Positions 7,851 to 15,004 of a stretch of DNA of 37,614 nt are shown here, one piece after another. The notes below the pieces were generated by a model, which was not told the origin of the DNA, searched no databases, and was given only the letters and a program-made list of their open reading frames with translations. Each line of letters begins with the position of its first letter. Position 1 is the first letter of the stretch. The translations under genes were made by a program, and so were the position numbers. Source of the stretch: an uncultured Verrucomicrobia subdivision 3 bacterium (GTDB lineage Bacteria > Verrucomicrobiota > Verrucomicrobiia > Limisphaerales > UBA11358); assembly GCA_903918885.1 (NCBI GenBank), contig CAIXFY010000049.1, positions 1 through 37,614 of the forward strand. Reading direction: 5' to 3'.

Positions 7851-8081
7851 GTGAAAACACCGTTTGTCAACGTCGAGGAAAAGATTGACCGCTTTGTCGG
7901 GCGCACCGGCGTGGCGGACAGCCTGCGGGCGGGAATGCAATTGCAGGCCACGGCGGCGCAGTTGCATAAAAGTTTCGGCCATCGCTGGTGGCCCAAGGGC
8001 GTTTACCGTTTCAAAACCCACGAGGAGGCTGACGCATGGATGATCAAAATGCTGGCGCAGAGCGGTCTGCCGAAAACCTGA
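7851..8081 (+). CDS. small protein upstream of and overlapping a nucleotidyltransferase; candidate antitoxin
   Basis: A 76-residue basic, helical protein starting at GTG (VKTPFVNVEEKIDRFVG). It contains the segment RFKTHEEADAWMIKML near its end and a GVADSLRAGMQLQA helix. No named family is recognised. It overlaps the next gene by 46 nt in another frame, and its HEEADA codons contain the Shine-Dalgarno sequence of that gene, so the two must be made together. Short protein first and enzyme second with an overlap is the layout of toxin-antitoxin cassettes; the function is inferred from this only. Confidence 0.7.
   Translation: MKTPFVNVEEKIDRFVGRTGVADSLRAGMQLQATAAQLHKSFGHRWWPKGVYRFKTHEEADAWMIKMLAQSGLPKT
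8022..8028 (+). promoter_or_regulatory. consensus Shine-Dalgarno inside the upstream ORF
   Basis: GAGGAGG is followed by 7 nt and the ATG at 8036. This is the only near-perfect SD I noticed at a start codon in the window, and it decides the start of the nucleotidyltransferase gene. Confidence 0.8.
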
Positions 8082-8566
8082 TCAGCCGTCCGCCCACCGA
8101 GGAGGATTTGGTCGCGCTTTGCCGCGAGCTGAACCAGCGCGGCGCAAAATACGTCGTGGTCGGCGGTCTCGCCATCATCGCCGCCGGTCTGCCCCGCGTG
8201 ACCACCGATGTGGATTTGATGGTGGCTGCCGATTCTGAAAATGAGGCGAAAGTTTTTTCCGCGCTTTCAACTTTGCCGGACAATGCCGTGCGCGAACTGC
8301 AACCCGGCGAACTTCAGCAATACAACGTCATCCGCGTGGGCGACGAGATTCTGGTGGACTTGATGGTTTCCGCCGGTGGCATCAATTATTCCGAAGCCGC
8401 AAAAAACGTGGTGGTGCGGGAACTCGGCGGTGTGCCGATCCCCTTCGCCTCGCCGCGTCTGCTCTGGCGCATGAAGGCCGTGACGCATCGCGAGAAGGAT
8501 GCGGGCGATTTGGTATTTCTCCGCCACTGGTTCGCCGAGCGCGGCGAGCAACCACCCCAAGTCTGA
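8036..8566 (+). CDS. AbiEii/DUF6036-like nucleotidyltransferase, candidate toxin
   Basis: A 176-residue member of the minimal nucleotidyltransferase superfamily. It has the motif KYVVVGGLAIIAAGLPRVTTDVDLMV: the Gly-Gly pair at 43-44 stands in for the usual GS, and Asp58/Asp60 are the metal-binding pair. The third acidic residue is probably in the strand DEILVDLMVS. The later part, LLWRMKAVTHREKDAGDLVFLRHWF, matches the C-terminal helix of AbiEii-type proteins. These enzymes transfer NMP to RNA or protein, and many are toxins paired with a small partner. The partner here would be the overlapping 76-aa protein. It ends 7 nt from the convergent upp stop. Confidence 0.8.
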   Translation: MDDQNAGAERSAENLISRPPTEEDLVALCRELNQRGAKYVVVGGLAIIAAGLPRVTTDVDLMVAADSENEAKVFSALSTLPDNAVRELQPGELQQYNVIRVGDEILVDLMVSAGGINYSEAAKNVVVRELGGVPIPFASPRLLWRMKAVTHREKDAGDLVFLRHWFAERGEQPPQV

Positions 8567-8573
8567 CTTTAAT

Positions 8574-9197
8574 TCAAGTTCCAAACAACCGGTCGCCGGC
8601 GTCGCCGAGGCCGGGCAGGATGTAACCGACCTTGTTCAACTGACGGTCAATCGCGGCGGTGAAGATGGGCAGAGTCTTGTGAGATTTTCGCACGCGAGCG
8701 ATGCCTTCGGGCGCGGCGACGAGGCTGACGAGGCGGATGCTTTTCGCGCCCTGTTCGCGCAGAAAATCAATCGCCGCCACGGCGCTGCCGCCGGTGGCGA
8801 GCATCGGGTCAATCAGGATGACTTCGCAGCGCGTGAGATTTTTTGGCAGACTTTTCTGATAAAAATGCGCGGCCAAGGTTTTTTCATCGCGTTTCAATCC
8901 GAGAAAGCCGACGCGGGCGTGCGGAATCATTTCCAGAATGCCGTCGAGCATGCCTAGTCCGGCGCGGAGGATGGGAACGAGGACGATTTCCTTTTCGAGT
9001 TGCGCGCCGGTTGTCTTTTCCATCGGCGTGCGGACGAAATTTTTTTTCACTGCGAACGAACGCGTGGCTTCATAAGTCATCAAGGCCGCGATTTCATTGA
9101 GCAACCGGCGAAATTCCTGCGGCTGTGTCCGCGCGTCGCGCAACCGGGTGAGGTTGTGCTGCACGAGCGGGTGGTTGATGACGGTGAGGTTTTTCAC
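8574..9197 (-). CDS. upp: uracil phosphoribosyltransferase
   Basis: Upp makes UMP from uracil and PRPP in pyrimidine salvage. The PRPP loop reads VILIDPMLATGGSA and the uracil-binding C-terminus reads GYILPGLGDAGDRLFGT; LVPILRAGLGMLDG is also typical. Length is normal at 207 residues. The start is GTG at 9197 (VKNLTVINHPLV). The gene begins 3 nt after the sppA stop, so the two form an operon. Confidence 0.97.
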   Translation of the reverse strand: MKNLTVINHPLVQHNLTRLRDARTQPQEFRRLLNEIAALMTYEATRSFAVKKNFVRTPMEKTTGAQLEKEIVLVPILRAGLGMLDGILEMIPHARVGFLGLKRDEKTLAAHFYQKSLPKNLTRCEVILIDPMLATGGSAVAAIDFLREQGAKSIRLVSLVAAPEGIARVRKSHKTLPIFTAAIDRQLNKVGYILPGLGDAGDRLFGT

Positions 9198-9200
9198 GGC

Positions 9201-10367
9201 TCAAGGTTGATAGAGGAAATACATCAGGCCGGCTTGCAGCTTCGGCGCTTCGACGCCGAGGTTGAGCTTGATGTCGTGCGACTGGCCGCTCTGGCCGAAC
9301 ATCGAAAGAAAACTCGAAAGGTCGTAGCGCTCGCGGTATTCGACGAGATTGGCGGAATCCAGATGGGCGATTTCCATGGCACGATCCACGGCGTCGTCGA
9401 AATCGCCGAGCTCGTCCACGAGGCCGAGGTTGAGCGCCTGTGTGCCGGAAAGCACGCGGCCGTCCGCGAAATCCTCCCAGTTATCGGCGAGCGCCTTGCC
9501 GGATTTTTTGTTCAAGTCGTGCGCCGCGCCGCGACCGTCGGCGACGACTTCCTTGAATTTTCCGTAAGTCTCATCAATCAAACCCTGCACCATCGCGCGT
9601 TCCTCGGCGGGAATTTCATTCGTGCTGCGGTCGGGGCTGAGCATGTCCTTGAACTTGCCGCTCTTGTAGGTCATCGGCGCGACGCCGATCTTGTCCATCA
9701 GCCCGCGATAATTGTAGCCGTGCATGATGACGCCGATGCTGCCGGTGATGGTCAGGTCGTTGGCGACAATCCAGCGACAGCCGGACGAAATATAATAACC
9801 ACCGCTCGCCGCGAGACTGCCCATCGAGCAAATCACCGGCTTGCCCTTGCAGGCGACTTTGCCGTGGCCGTCCGTGTCGTCGGTCTGGAACGCGCGGATG
9901 GCCCGGTAGATTTCGTCGGACGCGAGGACTTCGCCGCCGGGCGAATCCATTTTCAGCAGCACGGCCTTCACATGCTTGTCGTCCGCCGCGCGGTCGAGTT
10001 GCGCTTGAACGAGGTCAACGAGGTTGTTGCCGTCGCCGTCGAACTCGTGGCTGGTAATGATGCCGTCAATGCTGATGACGGCGATTTTGTTTTGCGACTT
10101 GTTGTTTTCCAAAACGAACTCATCCAGCTTCGGCCCGGCCTCGCGCGCGGAGCCGAACGCCTCGGTGTGCAAACCGTTGCGGAACGACAGCGCATTGCCG
10201 ACAAGTTGCGCGAGATTGCCGAACAGGCTGAACGCCAGCACGACCATCAAAATAATCGCGGCGACCATCCAGCCGCGGCTCTTGCGCGGCGGCGCGGGCG
10301 GCGTGATGACGGGCGGGGCGGAAAGCGGCGGCGGCGCGCCGGCGGGAGAATTGAAATTGTTTTCCAT
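9201..10367 (-). CDS. sppA: signal peptide peptidase SppA-like, S49 family
   Basis: A membrane-anchored serine protease that degrades leftover signal peptides and membrane fragments. The N-terminus is Pro-rich and cytoplasmic (1-30), with one membrane helix at about 33-58. The catalytic Ser is in CSMGSLAASGGYYIS and the catalytic Lys in TYKSGKFKDM. KMDSPGGEV and GSIGVIMHGYNYRGL are conserved family segments. At 388 residues this is the short, single-domain (SohB/36K-type) form rather than the 618-residue E. coli SppA. It is co-transcribed with upp and preceded by a clear promoter. Confidence 0.93.
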   Translation of the reverse strand: MENNFNSPAGAPPPLSAPPVITPPAPPRKSRGWMVAAIILMVVLAFSLFGNLAQLVGNALSFRNGLHTEAFGSAREAGPKLDEFVLENNKSQNKIAVISIDGIITSHEFDGDGNNLVDLVQAQLDRAADDKHVKAVLLKMDSPGGEVLASDEIYRAIRAFQTDDTDGHGKVACKGKPVICSMGSLAASGGYYISSGCRWIVANDLTITGSIGVIMHGYNYRGLMDKIGVAPMTYKSGKFKDMLSPDRSTNEIPAEERAMVQGLIDETYGKFKEVVADGRGAAHDLNKKSGKALADNWEDFADGRVLSGTQALNLGLVDELGDFDDAVDRAMEIAHLDSANLVEYRERYDLSSFLSMFGQSGQSHDIKLNLGVEAPKLQAGLMYFLYQP

Positions 10368-10376
10368 CGTGCGCGC

Positions 10377-10405
10377 AAACTAGCGCAAAGCCGGCGGGGC
10401 GGCAA
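10377..10405 (-). promoter_or_regulatory. promoter of sppA-upp
   Basis: On the minus strand: TTGCCG (10405-10400), exactly 17 nt, TAGTTT (10382-10377), then 9 nt to the ATG at 10367. There is no room for a normal SD leader. Confidence 0.6.
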
Positions 10406-10469
10406 ATGCAATTCCGTTAAGTTGAAAAAATGTCCTGTGTTTGCAGCGCGTTTTAGGCATCATGCGTCC

Positions 10470-10760
10470 ATGTCTCCGTTGACGAACGCCAAAATCCGCG
10501 AGCTGAAAGCGCGCGGCCAGTTGCTCAAGCCCGCGCTTAAGGTCGGGCACGACGGCCTGTCCGCGCAGTTCATCGCCGCGCTGGACGAAACGCTCAAGCA
10601 TCACGATCTGGTGAAGGTGAAATTTTCCGACCTCAAAGATCAGAAGAAAACGCTCGCGCCGCAGCTCGCCGAAAAAACCGGCAGCGAACTCATCATGCGC
10701 GTCGGTAACGTGGCGGTGCTGTATCGCGCCAAGCCCGTGCCGGAAGCGGCGGCGGAATAA
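10470..10760 (+). CDS. yhbY: YhbY-family CRM-domain RNA-binding protein
   Basis: A 96-residue CRM-domain protein; relatives bind pre-50S ribosomal particles and help ribosome assembly. The family pattern is clear: LTNAKIRELKARGQLLKPALKVGHDGLS (the GxxG loop), a helix QFIAALDETLKHHDLVKVKF, and the last strands GSELIMRVGNVAVLYRAK. The start ATG is at 10470, because family similarity begins with SPLTNAKIREL. No SD is present; a CATCAT hexamer lies 6 nt upstream, but no good -35 is seen. It is divergent from sppA. Confidence 0.93.
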   Translation: MSPLTNAKIRELKARGQLLKPALKVGHDGLSAQFIAALDETLKHHDLVKVKFSDLKDQKKTLAPQLAEKTGSELIMRVGNVAVLYRAKPVPEAAAE

Positions 10761-10775
10761 ATCGCCAACGGATTT

Positions 10776-10804
10776 TTGCCAAGCCGCCGTTCGTGAACTA
10801 TTGT
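10776..10804 (+). promoter_or_regulatory. promoter that fixes the start of the DCC-family gene
   Basis: TTGCCA (10776-10781), 17-nt spacer, TATTGT (10799-10804), then 6 nt to the GTG at 10811. The upstream GTG at 10793 lies between the -35 and -10 boxes and would not be on this transcript. Confidence 0.6.
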
Positions 10805-10810
10805 CCCCGC

Positions 10811-11221
10811 GTGAACGAAAACCAAGCCTGGGAATTCAAGCTGCTCTACGACGGCCAATGTCCGATGTGCCGGCGCGAGGCGATGTGGTTGCAGCGCCGC
10901 AGCAAAGACGGACGACTGGCTTTCGAGGATATTTCCTCGCCGGGATTTGACGCGACCCGCTTTGGTCTCACGCAGGAAGTTTTGATGGGCGTGATGCACG
11001 GCGCTTTTCCCGACGGCCGCATCGTCACCAAAGTTGAGGCATTTCGTCAGGCGTATCAGCTGGTGGGATTGGGCTGGTTGCTCGCGCCGACGCGCTGGCC
11101 GGGGCTGAAACAACTTTCCAACTGGGGATACGAATGGTTCGCGCGCAATCGCGTGGCCATTGGGAAATTATTTGGCGGTCACGATTGTCCGGATGGCCGC
11201 TGCGAATTGAAAAAGCCTTAA
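10811..11221 (+). CDS. DCC-family (DUF393) thiol-disulfide oxidoreductase-like protein
   Basis: A 136-residue protein of the DUF393 family, named after a conserved DxxCxxC motif near the N-terminus; here it reads LYDGQCPMCRREAMWL. Later family features are AFPDGRIVTKVEAFRQAYQLVG and a C-terminal CPDGRCEL pair of cysteines. A redox role is assumed for the family but not established. The GTG at 10811 is preferred over 10793 on promoter grounds. It ends 5 nt before the stop of the convergent transporter gene with no terminator between them. Confidence 0.88.
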   Translation: MNENQAWEFKLLYDGQCPMCRREAMWLQRRSKDGRLAFEDISSPGFDATRFGLTQEVLMGVMHGAFPDGRIVTKVEAFRQAYQLVGLGWLLAPTRWPGLKQLSNWGYEWFARNRVAIGKLFGGHDCPDGRCELKKP

Positions 11222-11226
11222 ATCCT

Positions 11227-12555
11227 TCAGTGTCCGCCGCCGGTGACGGGCAAAGTCGCCGCGCCGGTTTTCTGAAAGTTCACCACCAGTAAGGTCAGCA
11301 ACGACGCGATGCCCATGCTGGCGCCGCCGAGGACAAGGGCGTTCATCGGTTCGCTGTGGAGAAAAGTTTTCAAGATGAAACCGAGCAGGCTGGAAGCGGC
11401 GATTTGCGGGATGACGATGAACAGGTTGAACATGCCCATCATCACGCCGACTTTTTCCCGGGGCAGCGACGGCGCGAGCATGGCGTAGGGCATGGAGAGA
11501 ATGCTCGACCACGCGATGCCGATGGCGGTCATGGCGAAGAGCAGGTGATGCTTGTCGCCCGCGAGCGGAACGGACGCAAGGCCGAGCGCGCCGATGGCGA
11601 GGCAGAGGACGTGCATGATTTTCGGGCCGGTGTATTTCGTGCCCCACAGCAGCACGAAGGAAAAAACGAAGCACACGAGGTTGTAGGCCGCGAAACAAAA
11701 GCCCGACCACGCGCCGGCGGCTTCCATTTCCGGCGAGCCGGGCAGGGCGTGAAAAACGTTTTTCGCGACGGCGGGTGAAAAATAGACCCACATCGCGAAC
11801 ATGCCGATCCACGTGAAAAATTGCACGAGGCCGAGTTCCCACATCCGTCGGGGCAGGTGGAACACGAGCGCAAAAATATCACCGAGACCGAGCGTCCAAT
11901 CAAATTTCCGCGCGCGGATTTCAGCCAGTTCCGCATCCGACGGTGGATATTCCTTGGTGGAGAAAACCGTCCACAGCACCGCGCCCATGAACGCCGCCGC
12001 GCCGATGTAAAACGAGAGCCGCACGGATTGAGGGATGCCCGTGCCTTCCGATTTCACGCCGAACCAGTTCGTCATCATCCACGGCAGCGCGGAGGCGACC
12101 GTTCCGCCGAGGCCGATGAAAAGCGATTGGATCGCGAAGCCCTGCGAATTTTGTTCTTCCGGCAAATTGTCGGCGACGAGCGCGCGGAACGGCTGCATGG
12201 AGGCGTTGATGGTTCCGTCCAAAACCCAGAGCAAGCCGGCCGCCATCCAGACGGAAGGGCAATTGGGCATCAGCACGAGCGCGAGCGACGCCAGCACCGC
12301 GCCGGCGAGGATAAACGGTCGCCGGCGTCCGAGGCGCGTCCAGCAGCGGTCGCTGGACTGACCGATGAGTGGTTGGATGATGACGCCGGTGACGGGCGCG
12401 GCGAGCCAGAGGATGGCGAGCGAATCGGCATTCGCGCCGAGGTAACTGTAAATGGAACTCATGTTGGCCATCTGCAGACCCCAGCCAAACTGGATGCCGA
12501 GGAAGCCGAAGCTCATGTTCCAAATCTGCCAGAAGTTCAAGCGCGGTTTTTGCAT
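11227..12555 (-). CDS. MFS sugar transporter, SLC45/GPH-like (probable maltose/maltodextrin carrier)
   Basis: A 442-residue inner-membrane carrier with about 12 helices. The N-terminal part, FGFLGIQFGWGLQMANMSSIY, and the loop QSSDRCWTRLGRRRPFI match the SLC45/sucrose-maltose type of symporter. NLPEEQNSQGFAIQSLF is also typical of this type. It lies 36 nt downstream of a secreted alpha-amylase gene on the same strand, with no promoter seen between them, so it should import the maltose or short maltodextrins released by the locus enzymes. The exact substrate is inferred from context. No SD is seen upstream of its ATG. Confidence 0.9.
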   Translation of the reverse strand: MQKPRLNFWQIWNMSFGFLGIQFGWGLQMANMSSIYSYLGANADSLAILWLAAPVTGVIIQPLIGQSSDRCWTRLGRRRPFILAGAVLASLALVLMPNCPSVWMAAGLLWVLDGTINASMQPFRALVADNLPEEQNSQGFAIQSLFIGLGGTVASALPWMMTNWFGVKSEGTGIPQSVRLSFYIGAAAFMGAVLWTVFSTKEYPPSDAELAEIRARKFDWTLGLGDIFALVFHLPRRMWELGLVQFFTWIGMFAMWVYFSPAVAKNVFHALPGSPEMEAAGAWSGFCFAAYNLVCFVFSFVLLWGTKYTGPKIMHVLCLAIGALGLASVPLAGDKHHLLFAMTAIGIAWSSILSMPYAMLAPSLPREKVGVMMGMFNLFIVIPQIAASSLLGFILKTFLHSEPMNALVLGGASMGIASLLTLLVVNFQKTGAATLPVTGGGH

Positions 12556-12591
12556 GACGGTTTTAGGTTTGGATTTTTTCTGATTGGGGAA

Positions 12592-13989
12592 TTATTTTTT
12601 CGCTACCGCGTCAATGGTGCGGTGGTAGATGCGCCATTGAAAACCGTCCAGATAAACGGATGGCAGCGGGCCGTCATCGGGATCATCGTGGCCGGAAATT
12701 TTTAGCGGGCTGAAGCCGTTCGCGTTGACGCCCTCAATCTTGGCAACGAGCGGGCGGTTGGAAAAATTGATGACGACGAGAAATTCGTCTTTGTCGTCGG
12801 CCCGGGTGAAGGTGACGAGGCGGGTTTCATCGGAATTATGGAGCCAGTTCACATCGCTCGTGCGGAACGCGGCATATTGTTTGCGCAGTTGAATAAGGTC
12901 GTGATAAATGTTGCGGAGCGGAACGCGTTCCTTGGGATTCCAGAAAATGGTTAGCTTGTCAAACAGCGCGGGGTCGCCGGATTCGGTGGCGTCGCCGACC
13001 TCCATGCCGTTGTAAATCAGCGGCACGCCATCCAGCGTGAACATGAGCGCGGACGTGGCGAGCGCACCGTTGAGGCCGTAGCGCGCGACGGCGCGGGCTT
13101 CGTCGTGGTCGTCGGAAATGCGCATGTGCAGCGCGCCCTTGGGAAATTGCCGGCGGCTGTCTTCCCACGATTCACGAATTTTGGAAGCGGGTGCGCTGTG
13201 GATCAAAACCTGATTCATCGTCGCCAGCAGCGGCCAGGAGTAATCCATGTCAAAAGCGTGGAGGAGAAATTCTGGTTTCTTGGTCTCCTCGGCGAGCATC
13301 ATGATATCGGGCTTCACTTGGGTCAGCGCGTCCCGCACTTGTTCCCAAAAATCGGTGGGAACCATGCCGGCGACGTCGCAACGGAAACCATCCACATCGC
13401 ATTCCTTGATCCAAAATTTCAACATGGCGATCATGTATTCCCGGAGCGCTGGGTTGGCGTAATTGAGGCCGGCGACGTCGGTCCAACTCGGCACGGGGGG
13501 AATGACATTTCCCGCCGCGTCCTGCTTGTAAAAATTTTTATTCGTCATCATCACGCTGTCCCACGCGGTGTGGTTGGCGACTAGATCCATAATGACTTTG
13601 ATGCCGCGTTGATGCGCGCCGGCGACGAGCGCCTTGAAATCGGCAAGCGTGCCGTAGTTCGGATCAACGGCGTAATAATCTTTGATTGAATACGGACTAC
13701 CGAATTCGCCCTTCCGAAATTTCTCGCCGATGGGGTGGATGGGCATCGTCCAGATGATGGTGACGCCGAGTTTTTGCAATTCGTCGAGGCGGGCGGTGAC
13801 GGCGACGAGATTGCCGGCGGCGGAGAAGTCGCGCGGGAAAATTTGGTAAATCGTGGCGCGGCGAAGCCAGTCGGGCGACGGGCGGGCGGTTTGGCCGGCG
13901 TAATTTTCATCGGCGCGACCGCTGGCGGAAATGAGAAATAAGGCGGCGAAGAATGCAGCCAGAGATTTGGTGGCGTGGTGATGATTCAT
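12592..13989 (-). CDS. secreted GH13 alpha-amylase family enzyme
   Basis: A 465-residue exported amylase. Signal peptide 1-26. The four GH13 regions are complete: KVIMDLVANH (Asp135, His140), GFRCDVA (nucleophile Asp205), MLAEE (acid/base at about Glu234) and ISDDHDE (His295, Asp296). The motif PIHPIG...GSPYSIKDYY at about 83-106 is shared with the 1124-aa GH13 protein of the same locus. A short beta domain closes the chain (LVTFTRADDKDEFLVVINFSN). It is a single-domain enzyme without binding modules, so it probably acts on soluble maltodextrins. It is the first gene of a pair with the transporter. Operator and promoter lie directly upstream. Confidence 0.93.
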   Translation of the reverse strand: MNHHHATKSLAAFFAALFLISASGRADENYAGQTARPSPDWLRRATIYQIFPRDFSAAGNLVAVTARLDELQKLGVTIIWTMPIHPIGEKFRKGEFGSPYSIKDYYAVDPNYGTLADFKALVAGAHQRGIKVIMDLVANHTAWDSVMMTNKNFYKQDAAGNVIPPVPSWTDVAGLNYANPALREYMIAMLKFWIKECDVDGFRCDVAGMVPTDFWEQVRDALTQVKPDIMMLAEETKKPEFLLHAFDMDYSWPLLATMNQVLIHSAPASKIRESWEDSRRQFPKGALHMRISDDHDEARAVARYGLNGALATSALMFTLDGVPLIYNGMEVGDATESGDPALFDKLTIFWNPKERVPLRNIYHDLIQLRKQYAAFRTSDVNWLHNSDETRLVTFTRADDKDEFLVVINFSNRPLVAKIEGVNANGFSPLKISGHDDPDDGPLPSVYLDGFQWRIYHRTIDAVAKK

Positions 13990-13996
13990 TGTTATT

Positions 13997-14026
13997 TTAA
14001 TACCCTTTTATTCCTGAAGACGGCAA
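13997..14026 (-). promoter_or_regulatory. promoter of the amylase-transporter pair
   Basis: On the minus strand: TTGCCG (14026-14021), 18-nt spacer, TATTAA (14002-13997), 7 nt, then the ATG at 13989. The 14-bp operator abuts the -35 box on its upstream side, a class-II activator position (centre near -43). Confidence 0.6.
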
Positions 14027-14040
14027 CCGCACGAAGATGC
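14027..14040 (+). promoter_or_regulatory. starch-locus operator, site A
   Basis: CCGCACGAAGATGC, inside the wider arms CGCA/TGCG. It is one of four copies of CCGCAC(A/G)AAGATGC in the window, all at starch genes. It lies in the 87-nt gap between the pseudopilin-like gene and the amylase gene. Confidence 0.75.
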
Positions 14041-14076
14041 GGCGTGATTAAATTATCAGGCCAGAAAATCAGCGGA

Positions 14077-14946
14077 TTAATTTTGTGGTGTGTGTTGGGC
14101 AAGCCAGGATAAATCTGGGCTGGACGTGACGGACACGGCACCCAGATGGCCGTCGGTGTCGGGATGCACTGGTATGATGGTATGTCCATCAAGCCACTTG
14201 TGCATTTCCGTATGTCCGTCTGCAAACGCGATACCGCAAGCACCGCCGTGGTTGTTGCCGGGCAACTCGGAATAAGCACCCGTCCCTGCCAACGTGTTGT
14301 TCATGCTGGTCTGATCACTTGCGATGAAAATAAACAAGGCTCCATCGTCTATGGAAGAGGGATGCTCGTCCATTAGCAGCCAAGAATCCGTTGGCGACGG
14401 CGTGTGAAAACCGGAGGCTTTTTTTACGATGGTTGGCAGTGAGAAACTTTTCGCGCCGTCACCGATGGAGCCGTTCATGGCACAACTGCGGACGCGGTAT
14501 TCCCAGCCAGCGCCTTTTTGTGCCGAGCTTAAATAATTATCAGCCGGACAATGAAACACTTTTGCATTCAGACCGATATAGTCTCCGAGCTGCGCGTATT
14601 TGGAATTGTTAAGAAAAAGGAGATTAGTGTTTGCCGAGCCAAGGACGACGGACCAGTCTAATTTCTTGTTTTTGTCGGAATACGCCCAACTCTTATCCCC
14701 GGTGCCGTTACTAATGTCATTATTGGCGGCGAGAGAATCATTATTGTCGTTGGCATACATGTGCCAAGCCAGTGTCAATTGCCGATAGTTGCTCATGCAA
14801 CTGATGGCTTGGGCTTTTCTCTTGGCGGCGGCTAGCGCGGGCAGGAGCATGGCTGTGAGAATGGCGATAATCGCGATGACCACCAGAAGTTCAATCAGCG
14901 TGAATCCGCTCCGTTCCAGATTTTGATTGGCCTGATTAGTTTTCAT
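14077..14946 (-). CDS. prepilin-type N-terminal protein with C-terminal H-x9-DG motif
   Basis: A 289-residue pseudopilin-like protein. The N-terminus has a prepilin peptidase site ([19 protein letters not shown]) followed by a hydrophobic helix and [17 protein letters not shown], typical of type II secretion pseudopilins and the numerous DUF1559-like proteins of Planctomycetes and Verrucomicrobia. The C-terminal part carries [20 protein letters not shown], the H-x9-DG box. The middle part is globular, with CPADN and YANDNND segments. It lies 58 nt downstream of the starch-binding protein gene and may be co-expressed. Its role could be surface assembly or secretion of the locus proteins; this is inference. 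AAGGG lies 2 nt before the ATG, too close for a normal SD. Confidence 0.88.
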   Translation of the reverse strand: MKTNQANQNLERSGFTLIELLVVIAIIAILTAMLLPALAAAKRKAQAISCMSNYRQLTLAWHMYANDNNDSLAANNDISNGTGDKSWAYSDKNKKLDWSVVLGSANTNLLFLNNSKYAQLGDYIGLNAKVFHCPADNYLSSAQKGAGWEYRVRSCAMNGSIGDGAKSFSLPTIVKKASGFHTPSPTDSWLLMDEHPSSIDDGALFIFIASDQTSMNNTLAGTGAYSELPGNNHGGACGIAFADGHTEMHKWLDGHTIIPVHPDTDGHLGAVSVTSSPDLSWLAQHTPQN

Positions 14947-15004
14947 TTCCCTTGGGTCGGTTCAGTTATACCGCGATTTATTTGATTGAGTGGATGTTTT
15001 TCGT

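Noticed and set aside
9000-10469. Long plus-strand ORF across upp and sppA
   Set aside because: Antisense shadow of two clear genes in GC-rich DNA; only its 3' end from 10470 is real (yhbY).
10793-10810. Upstream GTG start for the DCC-family protein
   Set aside because: It lies between the -35 and -10 boxes of the predicted promoter; the family similarity starts after 10811.
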